A program made the translations under genes and the position numbers. From Campylorhamphus procurvoides (Eukaryota; Chordata; Aves; Passeriformes; Dendrocolaptidae): a stretch of DNA of 64,000 nucleotides. Location: NCBI GenBank assembly GCA_013396655.1, contig WBMV01006502.1:4237-68236 (forward strand). Reading direction: 5' to 3'. The notes beneath the pieces are model-generated. The model had not been told where the DNA came from. It searched no databases and saw nothing but the letters and a program-made list of their open reading frames with translations. Numbering within the stretch: the first letter of the stretch is position 1; every line of letters starts with the position of its first letter. Below, one piece after another: positions 25,811 to 40,340 of this stretch.

Positions 25811-26795
25811 CCATTTGTCATGGGTTTCTGTGGCTGGGTTTTGGTAGGGAGAGGGGTGGTTTCTGTTAGAAGCTGCTAGAAGCTTCCCCTGTCCCATGGG
25901 GACCTGTGGCTTTTGGCCAAGGGCGAGCCAATTAGCAATCACAGCACCGTCTCTGCGTGCTAACATATTTAATAATAGAAGAGTGTTGCACAGTTAGAAA
26001 TTCCAGCCATGGGATAAGGACACAGACGTCAAGGTCAAAGCAGGAGGAGGAGGAGGAGAGACCCCACGGGAAGGACTCAAAGCAATGGCCCCCTGTAGCC
26101 CGTAATGAAGACAATGGTGACGGGGGTTGTCCCCCTGCAGCCCATGGAGGAGCCCATTCGGGGCAGGAGGATGCACGAAGGAGGCTGTTACCCCGTGGGA
26201 GACCCAGGATGGAGCGAGGTCCCGCAAGAGACTTGTGGCCATGGCCCACGGAGAGAGAAACCTGCACTGGAGCAGGTACAGCTTATTCCTGAGGGACTGC
26301 CCGCCATGGAATGACCTACGGGATAGTAAAGGACTGTCTCCCGTGGGAGGGACTCAGAGCCCTGTAGCCCGTGGTGCAGCCCGCGGTGAGGCAGGCAGTC
26401 CCCCTGCAGCCCATGAGGAGTGACCCACGGGACAGCAGGTTGGGCAGAACTGCTGCCTGAGGGTTTGTACTCACAAGTGACTGCAAGCCCCCATTCCCTG
26501 TCCCACTGCACCACTGGGGGGGGAGGGAGAACCTGGAAGGAGGGGCGCTTGGGGGGAAAGGGTTCCTAAGACTGTTTTATTTCTCACTTTTTAATTCTTA
26601 CCCTGTTAGTAATAAATCTAAGTATTATTTTACTCCGAGTCTGTTTCGCCCGTGAAGTTAGTGGAATCTCTCCCAGCCCTTGTCTCTACTCATGAATTCT
26701 TAACTGGGTTTTTCTTTCCCTCTGAGAAAAGGGGCGGGGGCTGAGGCAGTTTGGGTGGACACCTGGCGTTCGGCCAGGGTCAAACCACCACCATT
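25811..26795 (+). mobile_element. Solo LTR (975 bp, ERVL-like) with 5-bp target duplication
   Basis: The LTR runs from TGTCATGGG at 25816 to AAACCACCA at 26790 and has TG…CA ends. It is flanked by CCATT at 25811-25815 and 26791-26795. AATAAA lies at about 26612, so the element is on the plus strand. A (GGA)n stretch is at about 26040. No gag, pol or env sequence adjoins it, so it is a solo LTR left by recombination. A 5-bp duplication is usual for ERVL-type elements. A diverged relative lies at 55625-57210 in the opposite orientation. Open frames inside the LTR have no known meaning. Confidence 0.9.
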
Positions 26796-28335
26796 TAATT
26801 GTCACTGACATGTGAAACAGGCTAATTTACTGAATTTAAACTGAAGTCTTACAAGGTTTCTCCAGCCAACATCATAACTTAAGGAAGAAACACACTAAAA
26901 CCAATATGCTTCACTAATACAAAAGCATGAATGGGTCTTATGGCAATGGTTCCATTTGTATAAAAGGGAATTTAAGAGATAATGAAATAAAGCATGCCTG
27001 GTAGAAATCTGCAGACTGACAGAATATTACTAGGCCAGTCACAGGGGTTCTGTGGAAGATAATGAAGACAAAATAAAAAGGCTCAGCTCTGTTGCAGCAT
27101 TTTACTGTAACAAAGCTGCACATTCTGAAATCCAAACCCTACCAAAGAGGAGTACATACTGAGAGATGGATTTAGCTTAACTGGATATTGATGAATGATC
27201 ATATTTGAAGGCAGAACATTTCTGAAATGTTGTAGAAACATGTTGGACATGACTACTCGTGTGAACACATCATGAAACCTGCTTCTGTATCTGCTCTGCC
27301 TCTTACTCACTTCCATTTGCTGGCCTTGCTCTCCTGTTACTTGTTAAGAAAGCAAAATATCTGGAAAAATTATTAGTTTTGCAATCCCTTTAATTATAGC
27401 CTGAAGATACTAGCATAATAAAACTAATCAAATAGACTGGGTGTAAGTAGAGTAACCTTGCCAAAAACAAAGCTAAGTCACTTTGAAAGTGTGTATCTCA
27501 GAAGAAAATCAGTTTTCATACATTCAGTGAACAGAAGATTCCAAAAGCTTAGTTTTGAATCAAAATAAGTTCAACTTAAATATTAAGAATGATTTTTACA
27601 TAGAAATCAAGATGGGAAAAAGGCATTTTCCAGTTTCCTTAGGAAACTCACTGTGACACTTGTCCCCAATATCCCATCTTCTGCTCTTAGACTGCCAGTC
27701 CTGCTGAAAACCTTTTTCTACTTCTGCAACGTATTCCCTTAGCAAATCTCAGACTGAAGGCAGGTTGGGAAGTTTTACAAGGTTCAAGTGCTGTTTATGT
27801 TCATCTTCTGATGTTGTAGACACACTGCTTCAGACAAGATCTGCGTTTGCAAACACACACACTGCCAGCTGTTACAAAACCAGCAGAACAAAAAAATATA
27901 ATATTAGAAATAACATTAATAGGAGAGCCAGGGGGATTTCATGGACATATTAAGCTGATTTAGGCTGAAGAGATTTAGTTCAAAATAATATTCTAATATT
28001 TCATAAACGAAGTCTGAAGGACTCAGTGAGGTATTTTAAGATGCCAACAATTACTTTGCCCTAAATAATAAGCTGATAGGTGATTGCAAATGTGATGCCT
28101 CTGGTTGCACTGCAGTATGAGTCACTGGCTGAGATAAAGGAACAGAACAGATGAGAGCTGCAACATACTTAGAGTGTGCCTGCTCCTGTGATGCAGGGAA
28201 AAAGACACTTTCCTTCTCAGCTGAGTTCTCAATGTCCTGAATCTTCAACAGCGTCCTCAGTGCCTAGACTGTTTTCTCTCTGAAAACCCAGAGGAGCTAC
28301 ACAGTGAAGACGCTATAAAATCTATATTCCATGCC
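26156..28335. repeat. Tandem duplicate block, copy 1 (2180 bp)
   Basis: This block is repeated at 28337-30516 with an exact offset of 2181 (one N between). It contains the last 635 bp of the solo LTR and about 1.5 kb of unique flank. By eye I find three substitutions between copies: 26301 C/A, 26468 T/G and 27507 A/G. Confidence 0.97.
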
Positions 28336-28336
28336 N
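28336..28336. other. Single N at duplication junction
   Basis: One N sits exactly between the two copies (CATGCC-N-ATTCGG), consistent with a contig join. Confidence 0.9.
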
Positions 28337-30516
28337 ATTCGGGGCAGGAGGATGCACGAAGGAGGCTGTTACCCCGTGGGAGACCCAGGATGGAGCGAGG
28401 TCCCGCAAGAGACTTGTGGCCATGGCCCACGGAGAGAGAAACCTGCACTGGAGCAGGTACAGCTTATTCCTGAGGGACTGCACGCCATGGAATGACCTAC
28501 GGGATAGTAAAGGACTGTCTCCCGTGGGAGGGACTCAGAGCCCTGTAGCCCGTGGTGCAGCCCGCGGTGAGGCAGGCAGTCCCCCTGCAGCCCATGAGGA
28601 GTGACCCACGGGACAGCAGGTTGGGCAGAACTGCTGCCTGAGGGTTTGGACTCACAAGTGACTGCAAGCCCCCATTCCCTGTCCCACTGCACCACTGGGG
28701 GGGGAGGGAGAACCTGGAAGGAGGGGCGCTTGGGGGGAAAGGGTTCCTAAGACTGTTTTATTTCTCACTTTTTAATTCTTACCCTGTTAGTAATAAATCT
28801 AAGTATTATTTTACTCCGAGTCTGTTTCGCCCGTGAAGTTAGTGGAATCTCTCCCAGCCCTTGTCTCTACTCATGAATTCTTAACTGGGTTTTTCTTTCC
28901 CTCTGAGAAAAGGGGCGGGGGCTGAGGCAGTTTGGGTGGACACCTGGCGTTCGGCCAGGGTCAAACCACCACCATTTAATTGTCACTGACATGTGAAACA
29001 GGCTAATTTACTGAATTTAAACTGAAGTCTTACAAGGTTTCTCCAGCCAACATCATAACTTAAGGAAGAAACACACTAAAACCAATATGCTTCACTAATA
29101 CAAAAGCATGAATGGGTCTTATGGCAATGGTTCCATTTGTATAAAAGGGAATTTAAGAGATAATGAAATAAAGCATGCCTGGTAGAAATCTGCAGACTGA
29201 CAGAATATTACTAGGCCAGTCACAGGGGTTCTGTGGAAGATAATGAAGACAAAATAAAAAGGCTCAGCTCTGTTGCAGCATTTTACTGTAACAAAGCTGC
29301 ACATTCTGAAATCCAAACCCTACCAAAGAGGAGTACATACTGAGAGATGGATTTAGCTTAACTGGATATTGATGAATGATCATATTTGAAGGCAGAACAT
29401 TTCTGAAATGTTGTAGAAACATGTTGGACATGACTACTCGTGTGAACACATCATGAAACCTGCTTCTGTATCTGCTCTGCCTCTTACTCACTTCCATTTG
29501 CTGGCCTTGCTCTCCTGTTACTTGTTAAGAAAGCAAAATATCTGGAAAAATTATTAGTTTTGCAATCCCTTTAATTATAGCCTGAAGATACTAGCATAAT
29601 AAAACTAATCAAATAGACTGGGTGTAAGTAGAGTAACCTTGCCAAAAACAAAGCTAAGTCACTTTGAAAGTGTGTATCTCAGAAGAAGATCAGTTTTCAT
29701 ACATTCAGTGAACAGAAGATTCCAAAAGCTTAGTTTTGAATCAAAATAAGTTCAACTTAAATATTAAGAATGATTTTTACATAGAAATCAAGATGGGAAA
29801 AAGGCATTTTCCAGTTTCCTTAGGAAACTCACTGTGACACTTGTCCCCAATATCCCATCTTCTGCTCTTAGACTGCCAGTCCTGCTGAAAACCTTTTTCT
29901 ACTTCTGCAACGTATTCCCTTAGCAAATCTCAGACTGAAGGCAGGTTGGGAAGTTTTACAAGGTTCAAGTGCTGTTTATGTTCATCTTCTGATGTTGTAG
30001 ACACACTGCTTCAGACAAGATCTGCGTTTGCAAACACACACACTGCCAGCTGTTACAAAACCAGCAGAACAAAAAAATATAATATTAGAAATAACATTAA
30101 TAGGAGAGCCAGGGGGATTTCATGGACATATTAAGCTGATTTAGGCTGAAGAGATTTAGTTCAAAATAATATTCTAATATTTCATAAACGAAGTCTGAAG
30201 GACTCAGTGAGGTATTTTAAGATGCCAACAATTACTTTGCCCTAAATAATAAGCTGATAGGTGATTGCAAATGTGATGCCTCTGGTTGCACTGCAGTATG
30301 AGTCACTGGCTGAGATAAAGGAACAGAACAGATGAGAGCTGCAACATACTTAGAGTGTGCCTGCTCCTGTGATGCAGGGAAAAAGACACTTTCCTTCTCA
30401 GCTGAGTTCTCAATGTCCTGAATCTTCAACAGCGTCCTCAGTGCCTAGACTGTTTTCTCTCTGAAAACCCAGAGGAGCTACACAGTGAAGACGCTATAAA
30501 ATCTATATTCCATGCC
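28337..30516. repeat. Tandem duplicate block, copy 2 (2180 bp), probable haplotype duplicate
   Basis: The copy starts mid-LTR at ATTCGGGGC, directly after an N, and ends at CATGCC at 30516, where unique sequence resumes. Divergence from copy 1 is about 0.14 percent, the level expected between alleles. The second LTR fragment (28337-28971) therefore lacks its 5' 340 bp. Confidence 0.95.
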
Positions 30517-33500
30517 TTTGTCTTTCATTTTCAGGTATGTTTATGGAGTTTCACATCAGCTCTGATGTAGAAAATCCTTTATAAGACAGTGGGTTTGTAC
30601 AGACATATGTGATGAGTGCACAGGCATAACTATAAAACACTGAGAATGCTGAGAGGCTTTAAGTGCATTTCACAGCAGGTAAGAATGCACCCTATGGAAA
30701 GCAGTTCCACTGAAAATGCAACTGTCAGCCTGTTTAAAAACCCCATCCATTTAATTATAAGCTATGGATATTGCATACATCTGAGACAAACACAGACAGC
30801 TATGAGACTGCTTTCCAAGTTACAGCTATTCCAAATAGCTCGAGATGTGGGTGCCTGAGTCAGTAATACTCATAACTGCAACCTTAAAGTGAGAAACTTC
30901 TTTAAAGATTTAGCTTAGTTGGCCAGCTTCTTCACTATCTTCCATGATAGGTCCAAAATAAATAAATGGTGTTATTATTTCTGTTGGAAATATCTTATGC
31001 CAAAAGAAAAGTCACTGAAAGAAATGAGGCATTGTGACTTCAATTAAGGTTAAATCCTATAAATTAGCACTCACCTTTGGTATGCAATCCTTGTGGAAAA
31101 AAGTTCATAGACATAGTTTTCAAATGAAAGAAGGTTTTCAATATCATGAAATACTCTCCAGTTCATTTTCATGTTATCATTTCTTCTTTCATAAGGCATT
31201 GTTTTAATTAAGTTCCTGTGTTCTTTTAAGCCAAGTAAATTTTAGTCTTTCTGAGTTTTTAATTCCAATTTTTCTTTTCGTAAGAAATAGGGAAAGTAAA
31301 CAAGTAAAGTATTGAAATATTAACAGCCACCTCTGTAATAGCTATCCTGTTAATTTATATCCTATCTCCATTTTCAATATTTCACAACTGTAGAAATAGT
31401 CCTCCCTACTGAAAAAAAGTGCTGACAATTTTCCTGGCATGTATAATGAAAGCCACCCATGCTCAAGGCATCTCTTTCATACAAGCATTTTGCTTCATTC
31501 ACTTACCTGAGGATGATTTAAACCAATTTATTTTAAGCTTTGGTAATATAAATTAGAAGTTTCATATTCACAACTGAGTAAACCTATACATCCTCTACAA
31601 TCATGTCCTTTCCCTGCTGTCAAGACAAGTGAGACAAAGGCACAGATCTTTAAAAATTTTTTATTTATTTTTCAGCTTTGCTACTATAAGAGGTAAGGGT
31701 AGAGAATGCAGAACTAAATTTAGCAAATCAGGCAACAACTTCATTTTAGACCCAAGAAAACATTCTGGCTAACACTGAGTTCTTGTATTCTTCCAGTCAG
31801 CCTTTTTGGTTTATATTTGAGCTTTTATTCAAGATGAGTTTCAGTACCAATGCTCATCTGAGAGCCTCCTTCAATTCAGGATAGTCACAACTGGGTACAA
31901 TAAATAAGTCATCATGCATGAAAGATCTCTGGTCCTTAATATAACACATCTAACTTCTGTACTGTTCCCGTTGTCATAAACCTTGGATATCCATCATCAT
32001 TCTGTCCATCAAAGCATAAAACATTGTGACCTCAGTAGTCACTCTTCCCACCACCCATCAATTTACTCCTAAGGGGAATAATTCTATCTTTTCACAACTT
32101 CTTAGAATGCTGCTAAAAGAAATTCTAATCCAAATTGCTTTATTATTTCACTCTCTTTATGACTCCCCTGCTGGATTTCTAATGTGATTGTTTTATTAAA
32201 TAAACTCATTTTAACATAGGTGGTTTAGAGTAAGCATAAAGTATTTGCCCAGGACTTAAATGATGAAAGAAGGCTTTGCTCCACTGAAGGTTTGTAGAAG
32301 TAGGGCTACACTTAAAACAGTTTGAAAGTTTTGTCAATTACTGCCAGGGAAGAAAAACCCAGGGTGGTTACTGACACTAAGATTGTTCAATATTATGAAT
32401 ATGCAAAATTAGGACTTAGTAACATGGATCTATATAAGGGGGGACAGAGATATTTGAACTTATTTAAGCATTTAAAAAACAAATAAATAGAAAATTAAGG
32501 TTCTTAAGTTTCAAACTCCCTCTCCAAACTCCACATAAGCAAAAAACAAAAGCCCAAACGTCTCAACCCAAAAAACAGCACACTGTCTCCCTTATCAGAT
32601 TCTGCAGATCAAATATACAGTGTACCAGAAACACTTCCTAGGAAATACAGAGTGACAGGCAGGCTGCATTTCTCTAAATTAATTATCTGGAATGCATTCT
32701 ATATTCAGCCCAGAAGGTGATGACGCAAATCCAATGTCAGCAGGTGCACTATCACTGGAATGCCATATCCTACTCCTCATAATCACATTGTAAAAATAAA
32801 TACTGAGGATGGGTTTGAACAATTGAAACAGACAGCTTATTCTTGCCAGAGTACCAAACAAAAACCATCAAATGCCATCTTTAAGACAAGAACATCCTGG
32901 ATTGATTCCATTGGAGGTTTTCCCCCATTTTAGTTGGAGGAAAACTTTCTGTAAATTTAACTGAGAAAACCAGAAACAGGCACTTACTGCTATGCATCTG
33001 TTTAGTCTCACTAGATGGATTTTATATTAATTTGTTATCTTTATCATCAAGGTTTCATAACTGTAAATATTGCCCTTTGAACTGTCTCATGATCTTACAT
33101 TCTGAATATCTGAATCTTTTGTAACACACTGGTTTTCATACTTCTGGTTGGACATTTAGTGGCGGTGGTGGCAGTGGGTTTTTTAAAAGAAAATGAAAAT
33201 TTTCAGCATTTCAATTAATTGTGTAAATTTTTCATATTTTGGTAATTGCTTGAAATAAATTAATTTAATGATAGTTTTACTAAAGGTAACAATTTTGATT
33301 CAATTAGACTTTAATAGAGAATAACTTAGTATTAATCAGTATTTTGAAGTACTGGATTACTGTCTCCACCAAAGGGGCTAAGCAAAGAAACTCTATTTTA
33401 AAGTGACATCCAAGCATGGACAGAGAAGAGGTGGGTGATGCAAACATACTTTACTCACATCTCTCACCTTTTGTCTTGTAAGTAGTCATTTAAATAAAAT

Positions 33501-36500
33501 AGCTCATCTCAGAAATAATTTCCCCTTGAAGCAGATCTGTGGACTCAGGTAGCTGAAAGGGACTCAGGTAAGCTTTTAAATTTTTTTCTTTTTCTTCATA
33601 AAACTGTTCACAGAACAGAACACAATCGTTCCCATTAGGCCAAACGTAGATTTGCTTTTGTAGGTTATTTATTACAAATGGAAGAGATCTAATGGTCCTT
33701 CAGGACAACTATTAAATATTTATTTTTTAAAAATTGACCTTCATTTCAGTTTGTAGGTATTGAATGCTACTTACAGATTGATATTGTCTCTCACTGGTGT
33801 CATAATGTAAGGCAATGAACCAGTGGAAATTCATATCCTTACATAAAACAAAAACTAAAAAAGAATGTAAATGAAAGCATAATGTTTGCAAGTTTGAAGT
33901 CCAGCAAAGCACTTAAATACACATACGTGCTCTCAATTAACTCAGGGAACTACCCCTGTGCCTTAAGCACTCTGCCGGATCTGCTGGATAGGAGAGGATT
34001 TCTGTCCCTGGGACTCTGCAGATATCAAGTCTGTGTAAATATTTAATTTCCATTAAATCCTATTTGGTATCTACAAGTTTCACTCCCGATCTATTTTGTA
34101 ACAGTTTTCCTCTCGATCCACAAAGTTGATTTATAAAAAGTGAATGAAAGAGGAAATACTCTAAAAATCCATGGTATAATTGGTATTACTCTTGGAATAA
34201 CTCAGTGAAGGTGTGCAGAACTGGGAGTCAGCCCGTGGCCCAGACAGCTGCCCAATCCAACAGAACCAGAGGAGAAGCTGCACAAAGGAAAGTTGTAAAT
34301 TAAAAATGGCCTAGGGAAGACTGGGAATATGAAATCATGAGCAAACACAGTCCTATCCCTTGTTCCTTAAGAGGCAGTGAGAGAAGCACAGTGTGACTTC
34401 AGAAGCATTAGAAGTATCACCTTTTTCTCCCTTATCTGCTCCCATCCCAGACAGCTGGGCAGTGCCAGCTCAGAGAAGCCACATCCCACAATGATTCAGG
34501 TTTCTGGGGAGCTTGTGAAACAGAGTCACAAAAGCTACTGAATATTTACACATACTGCATTTGAAAGGAATCCAGTTTACTCTTAGAAAACACAAACTGT
34601 ATGAAGGATCTCTCTGCAAATGAAGGCCCTCAGAAGTATTTTATTTATGAGGGGGGAAGGGAAAACACCTGAGAACTGTTATAAAGATCCTAATCTGCCC
34701 TTTCCTCACACCTTCATACAATGAATTTATAAAATGAAAAAGAAATATGGAAAAAAAAGGAAATAATAAATAGAAGTGCTTTTTACTTCAACTTGAGAAC
34801 TATGAATTTATTTTAAGCTACCAAAAGAATGGTTTTTATTAGTCTCAGGAAAGCAATCCAGTTCTTAGAAGAAAAGAAAGAGGTCTTGAGTAGGTTTTCA
34901 GTAGCACAACAGAGGAAACCCAAGCTTTACTGGGGAAATGAGTGCAGTGCAACCAGAATATAGTGGAAGATGGTAAAAAGAAATTTAAAAACCCCAGTAA
35001 TATTTCAGGGGCACCACTAATTCTAAATTCATATGTTTTAATTGCGTAACAAGCCTACCCAAATCAGTCAGCACTCTGAGTATTAATTAAGGAATTCAGT
35101 GTCCCTGGGAGGAGAAACTGGCATGATTTTCACTAAGGCACCAAGAGGTTAAAGCATGATTATACTCTGAATTTTTATTTTACCATCTTCTGGTAGTTTG
35201 GGAAATTCTGCTTTAGTAACCTCTAGTGATTTTGCATGGATTCAAAACTGATAGAGACACAAATTTTAAAACACAGAAAATTTAGTGGAATATTGACATA
35301 GTAACACAGTTAAACTATTTGCTTCCATCCTAATGAGTCAAATTCCATTTCTTACTATTTTCCTGAGATTTTGAATTGCCATCACACAGCGAGATTCTAC
35401 AGCTTGTATCAAATAGAAGGATACAGTGAAAGAACTTTAGTCAGCAACAGACCCACATGTGTCACATGACCCATAAAAAGCACAAATTGAAACAAAACAT
35501 CCATAGAAGGAAGTTATAAATCCCAAAACCATTGGTTTCAATGAGACAGGTAATTCTCTCTATACCCAGGTCACCTTCCAATGTCCATCATCCTACTCCC
35601 ATCCTCAGCTCTCAGCCCTGCTCAGTGTGCCAGGCACTGGGGTTTTTTGCCAGGCTAAGGTTGCCTTCATTCTTTTTTTTTTCCCCCCCTTTTTGAATGG
35701 TGAATGGTATCTTTAAACTGAATTCCTTAATCATACATAGCATACATTGGTATGTAAGAAAGTATCATTATGTTTGTGTCTCCCAAGATGCTATTTCCAA
35801 CTAAGGCTTGCTGTGTCCTGTGTTCTGTGTGTGAATAATCACATTAAACTTTACGAGAGCTCTTGGCTTATTAAAAGACCCTGCATGGAGATGATCCCAG
35901 CTCTGGTCGGGAGGGGAGGCATGGTGCTAGGCCCATACTCAGCTCCTGGAAACAGGCTTAGGACCACATTACTGCACAGTGGGAAAGGAGGAAGACACCA
36001 CTAAACTACAGTAGTGCCATGGAATGCCTGGAGCTCCGCAGGGCTCTGGGATGGGAATGGGATTGTTTCCTTCATCTTCCTTACATAAGCCATGCTACCT
36101 GTAATGCCCTACCAAACACTTTTTCTGGTATCTCCTGGAGCCTGACCACAATGTCCCAAGCAGCAAAGCACTGCTGTCACCACTCTGCAGGCATGACAGG
36201 CAGGCACAAAGCCTGCACGGTCACACAGAGACACCTGAGTAAAGCCACCATTTAAACCCTCTTCGCTGTCCTATCAAGGGACTGAATTTGGTCACCAGGA
36301 ACTGGATCAATCTCAGCAGTGACAGCAGCAGGCAGGAAGCTCAGCAGCACAGCCCTTCAGCCCCAGTGGGTGAGCAGACAGAAATGATCACCAGATCAAG
36401 CAGTTTACAATTTAGTCGAGACATCAGGAAACCCTGGGTTAAACCTTCACATTAAGTTTTTAAATGCTAGCACTAATATGGTATCTACAAAGCCGAATTA

Positions 36501-39500
36501 GTAGAAAAAAAATCTACCTAACCAGAAAGTTAAGTACCATCATCCTATATACTGATTTACCCATGCAGATAAACACACCAAGACAGGATCCTGCTGAAGA
36601 AAACAGCATCTTCTTGGAAGTTTTGTGGGTTACAGTAAGACCTGGACCACAGATTTTTTTCCCCTACCAAAAAAGTGTTTAAAAACCTTTTGAACATTAC
36701 TAAATAAAAATAGTGAGAATGAGAAGCCTGAAACCTACTTGCTTACACTGAAACCTTCAGTGTTGAATTCTTGAAAGTATTGGTGTTAGTATCCTAATGA
36801 ACAGAAAGCAATTTTTGTTCATGGCAAGGATGATTTCTGTTGCTTAGTTACCCTACCTTTTATTCTAAAAGAAAAAACTCATGCTTTGCTATATAAACAG
36901 CAGTGTTACATCCATCCTGAGAAAAACACGATGAAAACCAGCCTCATGGAATAGATTTCCACACAGGATATGGAGGGGTTTTTTTTATTTTTCTTTTGCA
37001 GACAGATTGCTCCAGATGGTCTGAAAATGCTCTAGATGTAAATGGTACAGCAAAATATGCAGCAATAGAAAAGATTATGGAACCTCAGAAAATTCTTCAG
37101 TCTCTTCTGCAAACATAAGCTAGATGAAAATGCAAAACCTTAGGTAGATCCTGTCCCAAATGCTCCCTGAACACCAGGAGCAACTTATATTCAGTTCCTT
37201 TGTTGCCTATTAAGAAAAGTGATAGAACAAAACAGCAACAAAACCCAACAGTGAGACAATGTCATTAACAAAACAAGCCTTTCTTGCTTTGTCTTTTCTG
37301 GTAGAGAAACCACTCATAGCAAATTAAATGGCTCTTTATCAGTTTAGGAGTTCTGTATGCAAAACACCATATAAAGTTTGGTTTATATCTTTATCATTAA
37401 ATGCAGGGAATTAAATGCACATGAGCTTTGAGAGAAAAGAAGAGTAAGGACTAACGTACAGATTTGGAGGCTTAGTAATCTTCCTGCCAGGTGTCAGCAT
37501 ATCTCTAGGTGATCACAAAGCCCGCTCTTCTAGAATAATCCTATTCCTCCTTAGCTCACTTTCAGCTTCAGCACCACATCTGCAAAGAGAACAAAGAAGA
37601 CACAAAGAGTTAAACAACACTGCGAAAGGGTCTGGTATATCCAGCATGGTCAGAAATACCTAGAGGAAACTTTTCATTCAAGTGGAGGAGAATCCTGCCA
37701 TACCATGTGGCCACTGGAGTTTGGACATATTGCATATTCAAATTTGAATCTACATCCAGGCTGAATAGTGACATAAAGTTCAAGGCTATGTCAGATGTCA
37801 GTAGATAGAGTTTTCTTCCAAAGTTCGAGGAGCTAATTTCTTGTATAAGACACATTTTACTCAATGGACCTACAAGTAAAATAAACAAAAGTAACATCAA
37901 AATTAATTAAAATCCCCTCATTAATTTTAGGAGTGATAGATAACAAATCAAACCTGTAAAACACAAACATCACATTTTCCTATTACATTCTATTCTTTAA
38001 AATTAATGACTTTTTGAGATTATTAATGAAATTTTCACAAATTAGCATCTTATCAATGAAATAGCATTCTTTTACTATTGGGAGTTGAAAACTATTACAC
38101 CTAGGGCACTATTAGTTTATATTAAAATTCTGTTACAATTTTTTTTAATTATCCTGATTAAAAATCAGTTTACTATTAATATGGCAAAGCTCATCCTTTC
38201 TAGGCTAGAGGGGCTTTTGGGTTTTTTTGATTTTGTTTTTTTTTGTTTGGGTTTTTTTGTCTTGAAAGATTCTGTGACAGGAGATAAAGTGCAAATCTAG
38301 ATACAGGAAGGATCAGAGCAACAGAAATCACGGAAGACTTGCTAAGGAAAGATTGTTACTAAATCCTTATTACAATATTGTCTTTTTTGGTACCTATGTA
38401 GGACACTTCTAAAACAAGACGTGTCAGATATGATGAAATATATAACAAAATACTTTAGCCAACTATTCTGCAGAAAAGATCTAATCAAATGTTGAATTAT
38501 CACAAGTGAAACCTGGTTTTGCCAGGAATCACCTCTCTGCTTCAAGGTTTGGGTTGCTAATCTTCCCAATAATCTGCCATATTTCCTTTTTAGTGCTTTT
38601 TCAACCTGGTCTGTATCTATTGAGGGGAACTTAATTGCATCTTTTCCTTCACTACATCGAATATGGCATTATTAATGCAAATGGGATTTGTGTTGGTAAA
38701 GTAAGAAGCTGACATCTTACTGCCTGCAGAGAAAAGACAGCAAATCTAAAAGCAGTTTAGCTCTTTGCTTTTTAGCAGATGAACTCTCTACCAGTGACTT
38801 CTAATTTTAACTTATTCATAAAAGGTTAGGTGAATCTCAAGGGCACACATATTTGCTAACTATAAATAAAAGCTGCGAGCACTACAAATGAATGCTACAC
38901 TGTATCAGTATTATCAAAGGCTAACTACACTAGAATCACACTTTGGGTCAATCTCTATTTTAAGAAGTGATTACTATTTCATTTCTAGGAAGCAAAACCA
39001 GAAATTCTGTCTGGCTGATTCCACGGGCCTTTAACATATAGATTCCCAGGATGAAAACCAAGAATAGCATAGTAAAGGCAGCAAGATAATTAAGATATCT
39101 GAGTATTTACTCTTAGTTCTTAATGTGTGTGTCAGAAGGGAAGCAAATACTCTCAAAATCAACAGCACACATACTGTTCGAGCACTCTCCTGAAGGCTAA
39201 TGATGGCACTTGCATTTTCTCCAAGCTAGAGGCAGTTTGACCTCAGTAATGTTCCTCTAAGCAAAAAGCTCATGGCTGCTGTTCTGATTTCCCTTGGCAC
39301 ATTCTGTAACCACTGCTCATGGCCATTCACACTGTTTCAGTCAGTCTAGCACTGGACTTTAAGAATCACAGGGTCCATTTATTATTTTGAGTATTTCTTA
39401 CATTCATTATTAAAAGATAATCTAGCAGAATGTCATTTTGAATGGAATTAGAAAGACTGAGTTATGACAGAGTCCTGATGGGTAACAGTCACTTCCCAGT

Positions 39501-40340
39501 ACCACCACGTTTTACAGATGCCTTTTTGCTCACAACAGAGAAAAGCACTGAAATACCTGCAGCTTAGCCAGTGAAATAAAGTACAATAACTATTAAAGAC
39601 ATTGGTACCTTGGTAACCGACACGTTTTACTCAGAAGGACAAACACCAGAACAAGATGGGTCCAAAAGCTACTTGTGCATTTGATTGGAATAATCGCATA
39701 TGAAACTACTTCTGTCCAGTGCTATCACATTCAGTTTTTCCCAGTGCTTAGAACCCAATCATCCAGGGGTTCTTACCCAAATGAGATTGTGTTGCAACAG
39801 TAAGTCTCTAAAAAGATCAAGGTTATGCCAGCATATCAGTATTGGGAGAGGAAAAGCACTTTATCACTGCAGGAAACTAAACAATGATAGGAACAGGGTT
39901 TGTAATATATAGAATAATCTTTAAACTTTCCTGTCAGTGCTGCAGAACTAGACTATAGATTTAATTTTATACATTAACAGTTATCAAGATTTATTCATTC
40001 AAATCTTTCTGACATCAAAGGAAATACATGCTTCATTGTTCTGCTCTCTTTTCAATACTTCAGTCAGGAAGGCAGTCAAATCTATTTAAACACACTCCAA
40101 TGTCTGTATTAAATAGCTTGACTAACCTCTGTCACACACAGGTTATTTCCTCTGTCATGCCCTGTCCACACTCACACCATGCACAGTACACTTAAAACTG
40201 GGCTCTGAGAATACTGTTATGTGATATACTAGGTAAGGAAACATTTCCTTACAAATCATTATCTTTTTTATTATTATTCTTTAAATCTCCAACTTTGAGA
40301 GCAGAAAGGATTCCAGTAAAAGGTTTTTACAAACACTGAC
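30517..40340. other. Non-coding flank, no gene seen
   Basis: AT-rich sequence with no recognised gene, RNA gene or LTR. A T/G-rich low-complexity run lies at 38214-38262. The slightly GC-richer part at 35880-36260 has no known repeat that I can name. Confidence 0.5.

Noticed and set aside
26127..26514. Overlapping open frames of about 100 codons on both strands
   Set aside because: They lie inside the solo LTR (and again in its duplicate at 28.4-28.7 kb), have no known domain, and result from GC-rich sequence with few stops.
26938..30429. Paired identical ORFs suggesting paralogous small genes
   Set aside because: They are duplicate copies of non-coding sequence within the 2180-bp block; none has recognisable protein features.
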